A stretch of 64,000 bases of DNA, taken from positions 1,116,001-1,180,000 of the forward strand of contig NZ_JABBGH010000003.1 of the NCBI RefSeq assembly GCF_012927305.1, read 5' to 3'. This stretch comes from Hymenobacter polaris. GTDB taxonomy: Bacteria; Bacteroidota; Bacteroidia; Cytophagales; Hymenobacteraceae. A program made the position numbers and the translations under genes. The stretch's first letter is position 1. The number at the start of each line of letters is the position of its first letter. Below the pieces are notes generated by a model. The model was not told the origin of the DNA. It made no database searches and worked only from the letters and a program-made list of their open reading frames with translations. Positions 32,703 to 40,922 of this stretch are shown piece by piece.

Positions 32703-33488
32703 ATGTACCAATCTTTCGCCTACCTGCGCTACTGGCTGCGCTCGGGCAATGCGCACGGGCTGCACTCGCCGTTCGTGTTTGGGCTCTATACCACCGTCAT
32801 TTGCCACGACGGGCAATACCGCGCCTACCCGCTGATAGAGGCGCGCCGCCAGGCTTTACTAGCTAGCGACCAGGTGCTGGACGTGTGTGACTTCGGAGCA
32901 GGCTCGCGCGTGGCGAACACTAATACGCGCCGCCGGGCCGTGCGCGACATTGCCCGCCACGCGGCCAAGCCGCTGCGCCTGGCGCAACTGCTATTTCGGC
33001 TGGTCAACCACTTTCGGCCCGCCACGGTGCTGGAGCTGGGCACCTCCCTAGGTCTCACCACCGCCTACCTGGCCCTGGCCGATTCGCGGGCGCAGGTCGT
33101 CACCTTCGAGGGCTGCCCCGCCACGGCCGCCGTCGCCCGCGAAACCTTCGCCGCGCTAGGCCTGGCCAACGTGCGCCTGGTAGCCGGCAACCTGGATGAG
33201 ACGCTGCCCGCCACCCTAGAAACCCTAGGCCAGCGCCTCGACTTCGTATTCTTCGACGGCAACCACCGCTACGAGCCTACGCTGCGCTACTTCGAGCAGT
33301 GCCTGGCCAAGGCGCACGAAAACAGCGTGTTCGTGCTGGACGATATTCATTGGTCGGCCGAGATGGAGCAAGCCTGGACGGCCATCAAAGCCCACCCGGC
33401 CGTGACTGTGACGGTCGATTTATTCTACGTGGGGCTGGTATTTTTCCACAAAAAGCAGCCTAGGCAGGATTTCTGGCTACGGTACTGA
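32703..33488 (+). CDS. Class I SAM-dependent methyltransferase
   Basis: 261 residues from ATG 32703, which gives MYQSFAYLRYWLRSGNAHGLHSPFVFG, the usual N-terminus of a family of Bacteroidota methyltransferases. Starts at 32664 or 32688 fall within the adjoining inverted repeat. The SAM-binding motif I is VLELGTSLGLTTAYLAL (about 105-121), followed by the acidic residue after strand 2 (VVTFEGCP) and the FVFFDGNHRYEPTLRYFEQC block typical of the O-methyltransferase/class I 24 group. The substrate is unknown. No close operon partner. Confidence 0.85.
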   Translation: MYQSFAYLRYWLRSGNAHGLHSPFVFGLYTTVICHDGQYRAYPLIEARRQALLASDQVLDVCDFGAGSRVANTNTRRRAVRDIARHAAKPLRLAQLLFRLVNHFRPATVLELGTSLGLTTAYLALADSRAQVVTFEGCPATAAVARETFAALGLANVRLVAGNLDETLPATLETLGQRLDFVFFDGNHRYEPTLRYFEQCLAKAHENSVFVLDDIHWSAEMEQAWTAIKAHPAVTVTVDLFYVGLVFFHKKQPRQDFWLRY

Positions 33489-33553
33489 AAGACTAGGTTC
33501 CGCAGTACCTTCGGTTATAAACATACACGCACATACAAAACCACAAACCACAA

Positions 33554-34018
33554 ATGCCCACCGCCGACCAACGCCTCGACCAATTAGAACCTGTTATTAG
33601 CGAAATGCTGGCTCGCCAGGATGAATTGAGCGCCAAGCAAGACGAACTCAGCGCCAAGCTGGAACGAGTAAGCGCTAAGCTGGAACGAGTATCAGCTCAA
33701 GTAAAGCAAATTACAGTTACGTTCACCTCGGCACTAACCCGGCAAAGCGATAATATCTTATTTCTGCTGGAGCGAACTGACGCGCTAACGGACAAAACTG
33801 ATGCGCTGACAGACAAGAATAATGCGTTGACAGACAAGGTTAATGCGCTAACGGACAAGACTGATGTGCTGACAGAAAAAACAGCTAAAATAGACCGGGA
33901 CGTAAGTGACCTACGCGTTGAAATGAATCAACGCTTTGAGCGGATAGACCAGCGCTTTGAGCGAGCAGACCAACGATTTGAGCAATTGTTTAATTACTTG
34001 AAGGAGCGGCTGAAATAG
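33554..34018 (+). CDS. Heptad-repeat coiled-coil protein of unknown function
   Basis: 154 residues. Almost the whole chain is heptad repeats in three blocks: DELSAKx/LERVSAx at about 23-48, five ALTDK units at about 77-108, and three QRFER units at about 126-143. The middle block is encoded by near-identical 21-bp tandem DNA units (about 33776-33881). There is no signal peptide, membrane segment or globular domain. G+C content and codon use are lower than in neighbours, suggesting recent origin, transfer or repeat expansion. It probably forms a long parallel coiled coil. It could be a spacer or scaffold protein; function unknown. Confidence 0.7.
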   Translation: MPTADQRLDQLEPVISEMLARQDELSAKQDELSAKLERVSAKLERVSAQVKQITVTFTSALTRQSDNILFLLERTDALTDKTDALTDKNNALTDKVNALTDKTDVLTEKTAKIDRDVSDLRVEMNQRFERIDQRFERADQRFEQLFNYLKERLK

Positions 34019-34028
34019 GTTAGTGCTC

Positions 34029-34889
34029 CTAGGCGTCCAGCCCGTGCAACGCCACGTCGCCGGCGGGGCGCACGGCCTCACGCACGCGGGTGAGGCGCTG
34101 CAGCAGGCCTTCGAGCTGGTCGAGGGGCAGCATGTTGGCGCCGTCGGAGAGGGCGGTGGCGGGCGTGGGGTGCGTTTCGATGAACAGCCCGTCGGCGCCC
34201 ACGGCAATAGCGGCCTTGGCAATGGTTTCGATGAGGGCTGGCTGGCCGCCCGTGATGCCGCTGGCCTGGTTGGGCTGCTGCAAGGAGTGCGTCACATCCA
34301 TTACCACCGGCACGCCAAACTGGCGCATGATGGGCAAGTTGCGGAAATCGACCACCAGCTCGCTGTAGCCGAACGAGTTACCGCGCTCGGTGAGGATGAC
34401 GTGCTCGTTACCCGCGCTCTTTACCTTGTCCACGGCCCACTGCATAGCTTCGCCGCTGAGAAACTGGCCCTTCTTGATATTCACCACCTTGCCGGTTTGG
34501 GCGGCGGCCAGCAGCAAATCGGTCTGGCGGCACAAAAAGGCCGGAATTTGCAGCACGTCCACGGCCTGGGCCGCCTCAGCGGCTTCCGGCGATTCGTGAA
34601 TATCGGTGACGGTGGGCACGCCGATTTCGCGGCCTACTTTCTCCAGAATGCGCAGCGCCGCCTCGTCGCCAATGCCCGTGAACGAGTCGCGCCGCGAGCG
34701 GTTAGCCTTGCGGTACGAGCCCTTGAAGATATAGGGAATCTGGAGCTTATCGGTAATATGCTTGATGCGCTCGGCGATGCGCAGGGCCATGTCCTCGCCC
34801 TCGATGACGCAGGGCCCAGCCATAAGGAAAAACTGGCCGGAGTTGGTGTTGCGGAAGTGGGGCAGGGTGCGGGCGAGGGCGCTGAGCAT
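34029..34889 (-). CDS. kdsA: 3-deoxy-8-phosphooctulonate synthase
   Basis: 286 residues. Diagnostic segments include FLMAGPCVIEGEDMALRIAE, FKGSYRKANRSRRDSFTGIG, VPTVTDIHES and VVMDVTHSLQQPN. The motif AGPCVIEG contains the Cys of metal-dependent forms, but the DVTHSLQQPN motif with Asn is also compatible with metal-independent enzymes. It condenses phosphoenolpyruvate and arabinose 5-phosphate to Kdo-8-phosphate for lipopolysaccharide inner core in the cytoplasm. Convergent with the coiled-coil gene; an AT-rich palindrome lies upstream. Confidence 0.95.
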   Translation of the reverse strand: MLSALARTLPHFRNTNSGQFFLMAGPCVIEGEDMALRIAERIKHITDKLQIPYIFKGSYRKANRSRRDSFTGIGDEAALRILEKVGREIGVPTVTDIHESPEAAEAAQAVDVLQIPAFLCRQTDLLLAAAQTGKVVNIKKGQFLSGEAMQWAVDKVKSAGNEHVILTERGNSFGYSELVVDFRNLPIMRQFGVPVVMDVTHSLQQPNQASGITGGQPALIETIAKAAIAVGADGLFIETHPTPATALSDGANMLPLDQLEGLLQRLTRVREAVRPAGDVALHGLDA

Positions 34890-34899
34890 AGTTTTTTAA

Positions 34900-35012
34900 T
34901 GTAGTGAATGTGGAAATGTAGAGAATGTAGAAAATGAAAAAAGGTAGAAAACTTAGAATGTAATGGCTAATTAATTCTCACATTTCTATATTCTCTACAT
35001 TTTCACATTTTA
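34900..35012. repeat. AT-rich inverted repeat (type-3c)
   Basis: The left arm is built from variants of AATGTAGAGAATGTAG and the right arm from the complement (CATTTCTATATTCTCTACAT). It lies between kdsA and the TPMT-family gene. Confidence 0.8.
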
Positions 35013-35621
35013 ACGTTTTTGCAAGCAAACAAACAGCTCGCGGCCCCGGCGGGCGGGTAGCGAGTTATACGCCGTTTCGAAGTGTACGAAGTCGAAATAC
35101 GGCGCAAAGAGCGCCTGGTACTCGGCGCGGCTGCCGCCGAAAGGCGGCTCGGCAGCGCCGGCAAAGGCATCGTCGAAGAGCAGGCCCACGAGCTTGCCGC
35201 TGGGGCGCAGCAGGTGGGCGCACTGCCGGGCGTAGGCGGGCCGCTGGGCGGGGGCCAGGGCCGAGAGGAAGGTTTGCTCAATGAGCAAGTCAAACTTCTC
35301 CTTAGGGTCTAGCTGAAAAAAATCTGCCTGCCAGAGGTGCGCGGCGGGGAAATCGGGCACGCGGACGGCCAGCTCGGCCAGGGGTGTGGCGGCCAGCTCG
35401 GCCACTACTACGTGCTGGAACCCTAGGCGGTGCAGATACTCGGCCTCGTAGGCGCGGCCGGCTCCCGGAATGAGGATGCGCGGCTGCAACCCTAGGGGCA
35501 GCTGGTCGAAATACGCTCGCAGGGGCGGGGTGATGCGGCCGGCATCCCAGCCGGCGCGGCCGGGGGTGGCGTAGCGGGCCTGCCAATAAGCGGCATCAAA
35601 GGGTGAAGTAACCGTTTGCAT
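35010..35621 (-). CDS. TPMT-family thiol/SAM methyltransferase
   Basis: 203 residues from ATG 35621 (MQTVTSPFDAAYWQARYATP). A longer GTG-initiated frame to 35696 overlaps the promoter element and is unlikely. The TPMT-family pattern is clear: GRAGWDAGRITPPLRAYFDQL binds SAM and substrate, ILIPGAGRAYEAEYLHRLGF is motif I, and FDLLIEQTFLSALAPAQRPAY follows. In other bacteria such proteins methylate thiols, selenium or tellurium compounds, which may aid detoxification (family knowledge; substrate here unproven). Confidence 0.88.
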   Translation of the reverse strand: MQTVTSPFDAAYWQARYATPGRAGWDAGRITPPLRAYFDQLPLGLQPRILIPGAGRAYEAEYLHRLGFQHVVVAELAATPLAELAVRVPDFPAAHLWQADFFQLDPKEKFDLLIEQTFLSALAPAQRPAYARQCAHLLRPSGKLVGLLFDDAFAGAAEPPFGGSRAEYQALFAPYFDFVHFETAYNSLPARRGRELFVCLQKR

Positions 35622-35681
35622 CAGAGCCAAGTATAACGATGGCCGCGTCCGGGCCAGAATTTCCCCTATTTTTACCCGCCG

Positions 35682-35689
35682 CAAAGGTA
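35682..35689 (-). promoter_or_regulatory. -7 element (TACCTTTG) of the TPMT-family gene
   Basis: TANNTTTG match 60 bp upstream of ATG 35621. It lies inside the longer GTG frame and so supports the shorter start. Confidence 0.6.
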
Positions 35690-35759
35690 GGCGCACCCCA
35701 GTTTGCCAGCGGGTGCCGTTAGGTACTTACATCGTTCAACTTTTCCCCCGCCCTTCCGC

Positions 35760-36713
35760 ATGGACCCTAACCAGGAACAACCCGAACCCCGCCAAAATAA
35801 CAGCCGCGTCTTGCTATGGGTGGCGCTCGTACTCGTGCTGCTAGGCATCAACGGCGTACTGTTTTACCTGAACTCGCAAAAAAAGACGGAAAACGAGCAG
35901 CTAACCACGCAGGTGCAAGCCACCGATAGCAAGCTCACCGAGCAGATTAAGCAGTATGAGGACTTAAAAGCTAGCTACGAGCGCCAAAGCCAGGAGCTGC
36001 AAAAGCTGGGCCTCAGCAACGACTCGCTGAATTCGCGCCTGGCAGGCATCAACGCCGACTTGCTGCGTTTACGCTCGTTTAAGGCCGGTTCGTTCTCGCT
36101 GGCCGAGCAGCGGCGCTTCAAGGAGCGCGCCCTCAACCTGGAAAGCCAACTGAAGAAGCGCGATGAGGAAATCGCCGAGCTGAAGAAGTCCAACGAAAAC
36201 CTGTACACCGAAACGACCACGCTGAAGGAGCGGCAAAACAAGCTTACCGACACCATCAGCACCATTGCCAAAACCAACCAGGAACTCAGCAGCAAGGTGT
36301 CGGTGGCTTCGCGCATTCAGGCCGATAACATCCACGTAAGCGTGCTCACGGCCAAGAACAAGGAGAAGGACGACGATAAGGAGGAGTTCAAGGCCAAGCG
36401 CGTGGACCGCGTGAAGGTGACCTTCAACCTGGCCCGCAATGACGTGACGCCCAAGGATACCAAGACGATTTACATGCGCATTTTGGAGCCCGATGGCGCG
36501 GCGCTCTACAACCTGAGCACCGGCGGCGGCACCTTCACCGTGGATGGCCAGGAGGCCTTCTACACCCAAAAGCAGGATATTGTATTCGATAACTCGCGCC
36601 AGAAAGCGGAGTTTGTGTACGCTAAGGGCGGCGACTACAAGATTGGCCAGCACACCGTGGAACTGTACGAAGGTGGCGCCCTAATGGGCAAAACGACCTT
36701 CACACTGAAATAA
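35760..36713 (+). CDS. Membrane-anchored coiled-coil protein of unknown function
   Basis: 317 residues from ATG 35760. A short acidic/Asn-rich N-terminus precedes one membrane helix at about 19-37 (LLWVALVLVLLGINGVLFYL), then a coiled coil of about 150 residues (from KTENEQLTTQVQATDSKLTEQ to TISTIAKTNQELSSKV). A C-terminal domain of about 120 residues (VDRVKVTFNLARNDVTPKDTK, YMRILEPDGAALYN, YKIGQHTVELYEGGALMG) looks like a beta-sandwich. The topology suggests anchorage in the inner membrane with the coiled coil in the periplasm. Similar proteins occur widely in Bacteroidota without assigned function. Confidence 0.8.
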   Translation: MDPNQEQPEPRQNNSRVLLWVALVLVLLGINGVLFYLNSQKKTENEQLTTQVQATDSKLTEQIKQYEDLKASYERQSQELQKLGLSNDSLNSRLAGINADLLRLRSFKAGSFSLAEQRRFKERALNLESQLKKRDEEIAELKKSNENLYTETTTLKERQNKLTDTISTIAKTNQELSSKVSVASRIQADNIHVSVLTAKNKEKDDDKEEFKAKRVDRVKVTFNLARNDVTPKDTKTIYMRILEPDGAALYNLSTGGGTFTVDGQEAFYTQKQDIVFDNSRQKAEFVYAKGGDYKIGQHTVELYEGGALMGKTTFTLK

Positions 36714-36772
36714 ACCGCAGATTTAACGGATTTAACTGATTTCGTGGATACGCTGCTTTGCAGCTGACTACG
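36714..36772 (+). repeat. Type-2 repeat element, copy 6
   Basis: Begins immediately after the stop codon of the coiled-coil gene. One ATTTAACGG unit is intact and the next has become ATTTAACTG. It ends CTGCTTTGCAGCTGACTACG. Confidence 0.85.
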
Positions 36773-36784
36773 CGACTGGAATGA

Positions 36785-36820
36785 CGGCCTGCTGCCTTGG
36801 GGCGGCAGGCCGCTTTTTTT
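36785..36820 (+). terminator. Intrinsic terminator of the coiled-coil gene
   Basis: Stem CGGCCTGCTGCC / GGCGGCAGGCCG with one mismatch, followed by eight T. Located 71 bp beyond the stop codon and just before the Dph6-like gene. Confidence 0.85.
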
Positions 36821-36845
36821 GCATTTGTATGGCGATTTGGTTGGG

Positions 36846-37550
36846 ATGATACCTGCGTTGATGAGTTGGAGCGGGGGCAAGGACTCGGCCCTAGCGCTGC
36901 ACCACGCCCGGCGCGACCCTAGGCGCCGCGTGGCGGGGCTGCTCACGCACGTGAATGCGCACTACGAACGCGTATCGATGCACGGCGTGCGCACCGAGTT
37001 GCTGGCGGCGCAAGCCCAGCGCCTGGGCTTGCCGCTGCGGCAGCTGCGCCTGCCCGAAAACCCTCCGATGGCCGCCTACGAGCAGGCCCTAGGGGCTACG
37101 CTGGCCGAGGCGCGGGCGCAGGGCGTGGAGGAGGTAGTGTACGGCGACATTTTTTTGGAGGACCTACGCGCCTACCGCGAGCAACAGCTGGCGCGGGCGG
37201 GGCTGCGCGGCGCGTTTCCGCTGTGGCAGCGCGTGGGCGCCAACTTGCTGCGCGAGTTTCTGGACCTAGGCTTCCGGGCAGTGGTGGTGTGCGTGAACGA
37301 GCAGTGGCTGGACGCTAGCTTCTGCGGGCGCCTGCTCGACCGCGACTTTCTGCGCGACCTGCCGCCCGGCGTGGACCCCTGCGGCGAAAACGGTGAGTAC
37401 CACAGCTTCGTGTTCGACGGGCCGGATTTCAGTGAGCCAATCGAAGTAGTGCGAGGCGAGCTGGTACGCCGCACCTACCCGGCGCCCGGCGTCGGCGGCG
37501 CGATGGAGCTAGGCTTCTGGTTTTGCGACTTGCTGCCCGCGGGGCCCTAG
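36846..37550 (+). CDS. Dph6-related ATP pyrophosphatase (PP-loop ATPase)
   Basis: 234 residues from ATG 36846 (MIPALMSWSGGKDSALAL). The PP-loop SWSGGKDSAL adenylates a substrate, and the later EVVYGDIFLEDLRAYRE and DPCGENGEYHSFVFDGP motifs match the diphthine-ammonia-ligase-like family. In archaea and eukaryotes this family completes diphthamide on elongation factor 2; bacteria lack diphthamide, so the bacterial substrate is unknown. Cytoplasmic. It could also start 27 bp earlier or five codons later; the chosen start keeps the full PP-loop with a minimal leader. Confidence 0.85.
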   Translation: MIPALMSWSGGKDSALALHHARRDPRRRVAGLLTHVNAHYERVSMHGVRTELLAAQAQRLGLPLRQLRLPENPPMAAYEQALGATLAEARAQGVEEVVYGDIFLEDLRAYREQQLARAGLRGAFPLWQRVGANLLREFLDLGFRAVVVCVNEQWLDASFCGRLLDRDFLRDLPPGVDPCGENGEYHSFVFDGPDFSEPIEVVRGELVRRTYPAPGVGGAMELGFWFCDLLPAGP

Positions 37551-37577
37551 GGCAGTTTTTTAGATAATATTACGTCA

Positions 37578-37711
37578 TCGCCCTGGGCGCTTACCCCACC
37601 CCCGGCCCCTCCCCTCCGGGAGAGGGGAGCCATGGTGGCGCGGTAAAGGGTTTGTCAGGCTCCCCTCTCCCGAAGGGGAGGGGCCGGGGGTGGGGTAAGC
37701 GCCCAGGGCGA
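37578..37711. repeat. Type-5 inverted repeat with 54-bp arms
   Basis: Arms 37578-37631 and 37658-37711 pair almost perfectly, with differences only in the inner CCTCCGGGAG / CCCGAAGGGG segment. Outer bases are TCGCCCTGGGCGCTTACC and the interior is strongly purine/pyrimidine-biased (C-rich then G-rich). It occupies the gap before the NagZ fusion gene. Confidence 0.88.
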
Positions 37712-37774
37712 CTAAATGCGCAAATACCGGCGCTGCGTGCGACTTTTGCCGGGTTCACTTTCAGGTCCCGCCCT

Positions 37775-40700
37775 TTGTCATTGTTCCGCTCTCTTTTGCT
37801 GGCGCTGCTGCTTTCGCTGCCGCTGCTGGCCTCGGCCCAGCACCGCCGTGCACGGGCAGCCCGCCCCAAAACCAGCCTGGCCAAGTTTCGCCCGCCCGTG
37901 AAGCCCACGCCCAGTGGCCCGGCGTTTTTGCAATACCAGCACTCGCGCTGGGTTGATAGCCTGATGCGCGTGCTGACCCCTAGGCAGCGGGTGGCGCAGC
38001 TGTTCATGGTAGCGGCCTACTCCAATAAAACGCGGCTCGACGAGGACTCGGTGTCGCTGCTGATTAAGGACTACGGCGTGGGCGGGCTGATATTCTTCCA
38101 GGGCGGGCCGGTGCGCCAAACGCGCCTGCTCAACCGCTACCAGCGCGAAAGCCAGGTGCCGCTGCTGGTGGCCATGGACGGCGAGTGGGGCGCCGGCATG
38201 CGCCTGGATAGCATATTGCGCTTTCCGTACCAAATGAGCCTGGGGGCCGCGCCCGAGGCCGACTCCAGCCTGATTTACGACATGGGGCGCGAGGTGGCGC
38301 GACAGTTTGCGCGGCTGGGCATGCACGTCAATTTCGCGCCGGTGGTGGACGTGAACAACAACCCCAACAACCCGGTCATCGGCTTCCGCTCGTGGGGCGA
38401 GAACCCGGCGGCCGTGGCGCGTCTTAGCCGCCTCTATATGCGCGGTATGCAGGACGCGGGCGTGCTGGCCGTGGCCAAGCACTTTCCCGGCCACGGCGAC
38501 GTAGAGGCCGACTCGCACTTGGCCCTGCCCATCGTGCGGGTAGACCGGCGCCGGCTCGACTCGCTGGAGTTTCCGCCCTTTAGAAGCGTGATACGCAGCG
38601 GTATTGGGGGCATGATGGTGGCTCACCTCAACGTGCCGGCCCTGGATACGACCGGCGCGCCCACCACCCTCAGCCAGCCCGTGGTGACGGGGCTGCTGCG
38701 CCAAAAAATGGGCTTCCGGGGCGTGGTGTTTACCGATGCCATGAACATGCAGGGCGTCATCAGCCGGGTGCCCACCGGCGAGGCCGAGGTGCGGGCGCTG
38801 CTGGCCGGCAACGACGTGCTGGAATTCAGCAAGAAGGTGCCGGTGGCCCTAGGGGCCGTGCTGGCCGCCGTGGACAGCGGGCGCATCAGCCAGGCCCGCA
38901 TCGACGAAAGCTGCCGCCGGGTGCTGGCCCTCAAGCAGTGGGCCGGCCTGAACCACTACCGGCCCGTACCCGAGCAAGCTATCTACGCCGACCTCAACCC
39001 TGCCCACGCCCGCTACCTGGCGCACCGCCTCACGCAGGATGGCCTGACGCTGCTGCGCAACCAGCGCCAGCTGCTGCCTTTGCAGCGGCTGGATACCCTG
39101 AAAGTAGCCACGCTGGTAATTGGCGGCGCGCCCGCCGATACTACTGATTTTCAGCGTATGGTGACGGACTACGACGCCCGCGCCGCGCACTTCCACCTGC
39201 CCGCCGCGCCCACTATGGACGAGCTGATGGCCACGCGGGCGCGGCTGCTGGGCTACCGGGTGGTGCTGGTGGCGCTGCAGGGCCTAGGACGGTTGCCGGC
39301 CACCAGCTTCGGCATTGCGCCCGAAACCAACCTGTTGCTGCGCGAATTGACCCAGCCCGGCCGGCAGGTGGTGCTCACCCTCTTCGGCTCGGCCTACGCC
39401 GCGGCCAAGGTGCGCGATTTCGACCGGATGGGCGCCGTGGTGATGGCCTACCAGGAAAGCCCCGATGCCCAGCGCCTGGCCGCGCAGCTCATCTTTGGCG
39501 GCATCGGGGCCACCGGTAAGCTGCCCGTCACGGTCAGCCCCAGCCTGCCCGCCGGCTTTGGCCTGAGCACCCAGCCCGGCCTGCGCTTAGCCTACGCCAA
39601 CCCCGAGGATGCCGGCATGGACAACCGGCTGGAAGACCGCGTAGATAGTCTGCTAAACAGCGCTTTAGCCGCTGGCGCCATGCCCGGCGCGCAGGCCCTC
39701 ATTGCCCGGCGCGGCGTGGTGGTGCTGCGCAAGAACTACGGGGTTAGAAGCAGTGATGCCCTAGCAAATGTCCAACAGGCATTTATGTCTAAAATTTCTA
39801 GAAGTTTCCCAGAGCATCCCGTACAACCTGTTCTGACGGTTGAAGCTAAAGAGCGACTTGAAAAGGAGCTTACTAAAGACGTAGAGGGTTTTCGTGCCGC
39901 AATCAAAAGCGCATATGTCACCGACGCCGACCGCTACGACCTGGCCTCGCTCACCAAGATTCTGGCGGCCACGCCGGCGCTGCTCTCGTTGCAAGCGCAA
40001 GGCAAATTCAGCCCCGACAGTACGATGGGGCAGCTGTTTCCCTTCCTGGCTAAAACCAACAAGGCGCCGCTGCGCATGCGCGACGTGCTCACCCACCAAG
40101 CGGGCCTGCCGGCGTTCGTGCCGTTTTACAAGGCCTTTCAGAAGCCGAGTGGCGAGCTGCGCCGGCGCTGGCTGCGCGCCGACTCGTCGGCTCGGTTTCC
40201 GCTGCCGGTGGCGCGCGGCATCTGGTCGCGGCGCGATATGCCGGAATACATAAATGAGCAGATTGGGGCAGTGCCGCTGCTGCCTAAGCGCGAGTACGTG
40301 TACTCCGACCTGTCGTTTTACCTCACGCCGGGGCTGGTGCGGCGGCGCACGGGGCTGGGCTTCGAGGAGTACCTGACCCAGCAGGTATACGGGCCCCTAG
40401 GGTCGGGCCTGCACTTGCAGCCGCTGCACCACTACCCGCTGGCCCGCCTGGTGCCCACCGAGTACGACTCGCTGTTTCGCAAGCAGCTGGTGTGGGGCTA
40501 CGTGCACGACGAGGGCGCGGCCCTGCTGGGCGGCATCAGCGGCCACGCCGGCTTGTTTGGCAATGCCAACGACGTGGCCCAACTCACCCAAACCTACGCC
40601 TGGGGCGGGCGCTACGGCGGCCAGCAAATCTTTGATAAAGCCATTCTGGCCGAGTGGACGCGCTGCCAGTTTTGCGAGCAGGGCAACCGCCGCGCCCTGG

Positions 40701-40918
40701 CCTTCGACCGGCCGGTTAAGGTGGTGCCCGGTGGGCCCTCGGCCAGCAGCTACGGCCACACCGGCTTCACGGGCACCTACTTCTGGGTTGACCCCGCCAA
40801 GGACCTGGTGGTGGTGCTGCTCACCAACCGCGTGAACCCCACGCGCCGCAACTCGAAGCTCGGCGACCTGAGTTTGCGCAGCAAGTTTTTGCAGCTGGCC
40901 CTGGACGCGGCGCGGTAG
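37775..40918 (+). CDS. NagZ-type glycoside hydrolase family 3 / beta-lactamase fusion with an internal insertion
   Basis: About 1047 residues. No ATG gives the right frame; TTG at 37775 or 37781 yields a clean signal peptide (SLFRSLLLALLLSLPLLASAQ), so TTG is proposed. The family 3 domain (about 60-390) has the NagZ signature KHFPGHGDVEADSH (from Lys235) and nucleophile Asp321 (VFTDAMNM). A C-terminal GH3 segment follows (430-600). The class C beta-lactamase-like domain (640-1040) has Ser725-x-x-Lys728 (LASLTK) and Tyr843-Ser-Asp845. Such fusions are common in Bacteroidota and probably act on periplasmic peptidoglycan fragments. Residues about 656-713 are an AT-rich foreign-looking insertion. 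Confidence 0.9.
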   Translation: MSLFRSLLLALLLSLPLLASAQHRRARAARPKTSLAKFRPPVKPTPSGPAFLQYQHSRWVDSLMRVLTPRQRVAQLFMVAAYSNKTRLDEDSVSLLIKDYGVGGLIFFQGGPVRQTRLLNRYQRESQVPLLVAMDGEWGAGMRLDSILRFPYQMSLGAAPEADSSLIYDMGREVARQFARLGMHVNFAPVVDVNNNPNNPVIGFRSWGENPAAVARLSRLYMRGMQDAGVLAVAKHFPGHGDVEADSHLALPIVRVDRRRLDSLEFPPFRSVIRSGIGGMMVAHLNVPALDTTGAPTTLSQPVVTGLLRQKMGFRGVVFTDAMNMQGVISRVPTGEAEVRALLAGNDVLEFSKKVPVALGAVLAAVDSGRISQARIDESCRRVLALKQWAGLNHYRPVPEQAIYADLNPAHARYLAHRLTQDGLTLLRNQRQLLPLQRLDTLKVATLVIGGAPADTTDFQRMVTDYDARAAHFHLPAAPTMDELMATRARLLGYRVVLVALQGLGRLPATSFGIAPETNLLLRELTQPGRQVVLTLFGSAYAAAKVRDFDRMGAVVMAYQESPDAQRLAAQLIFGGIGATGKLPVTVSPSLPAGFGLSTQPGLRLAYANPEDAGMDNRLEDRVDSLLNSALAAGAMPGAQALIARRGVVVLRKNYGVRSSDALANVQQAFMSKISRSFPEHPVQPVLTVEAKERLEKELTKDVEGFRAAIKSAYVTDADRYDLASLTKILAATPALLSLQAQGKFSPDSTMGQLFPFLAKTNKAPLRMRDVLTHQAGLPAFVPFYKAFQKPSGELRRRWLRADSSARFPLPVARGIWSRRDMPEYINEQIGAVPLLPKREYVYSDLSFYLTPGLVRRRTGLGFEEYLTQQVYGPLGSGLHLQPLHHYPLARLVPTEYDSLFRKQLVWGYVHDEGAALLGGISGHAGLFGNANDVAQLTQTYAWGGRYGGQQIFDKAILAEWTRCQFCEQGNRRALAFDRPVKVVPGGPSASSYGHTGFTGTYFWVDPAKDLVVVLLTNRVNPTRRNSKLGDLSLRSKFLQLALDAAR
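39741..39914 (+). other. In-frame AT-rich insertion within the beta-lactamase domain
   Basis: About 174 bp, G+C visibly lower (mid-40s percent by eye) than the flanking coding sequence, and without CCTAGG. It separates VVVLRKNYG from VTDADRYDLASLTK, two segments that lie only about ten residues apart in related serine hydrolases. The encoded peptide is charged and helical (EAKERLEKELTKDVEGFRAA). No stop codon, direct repeat or terminal inverted repeat is obvious. Its origin is unknown. Confidence 0.7.
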
Positions 40919-40922
40919 GGCC

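Noticed and set aside
39741..39914. Intein or intron inside the NagZ fusion
   Set aside because: At about 174 bp it is too short for an intein or self-splicing intron, has no Cys/Ser and His-Asn splice motifs, and keeps the frame.
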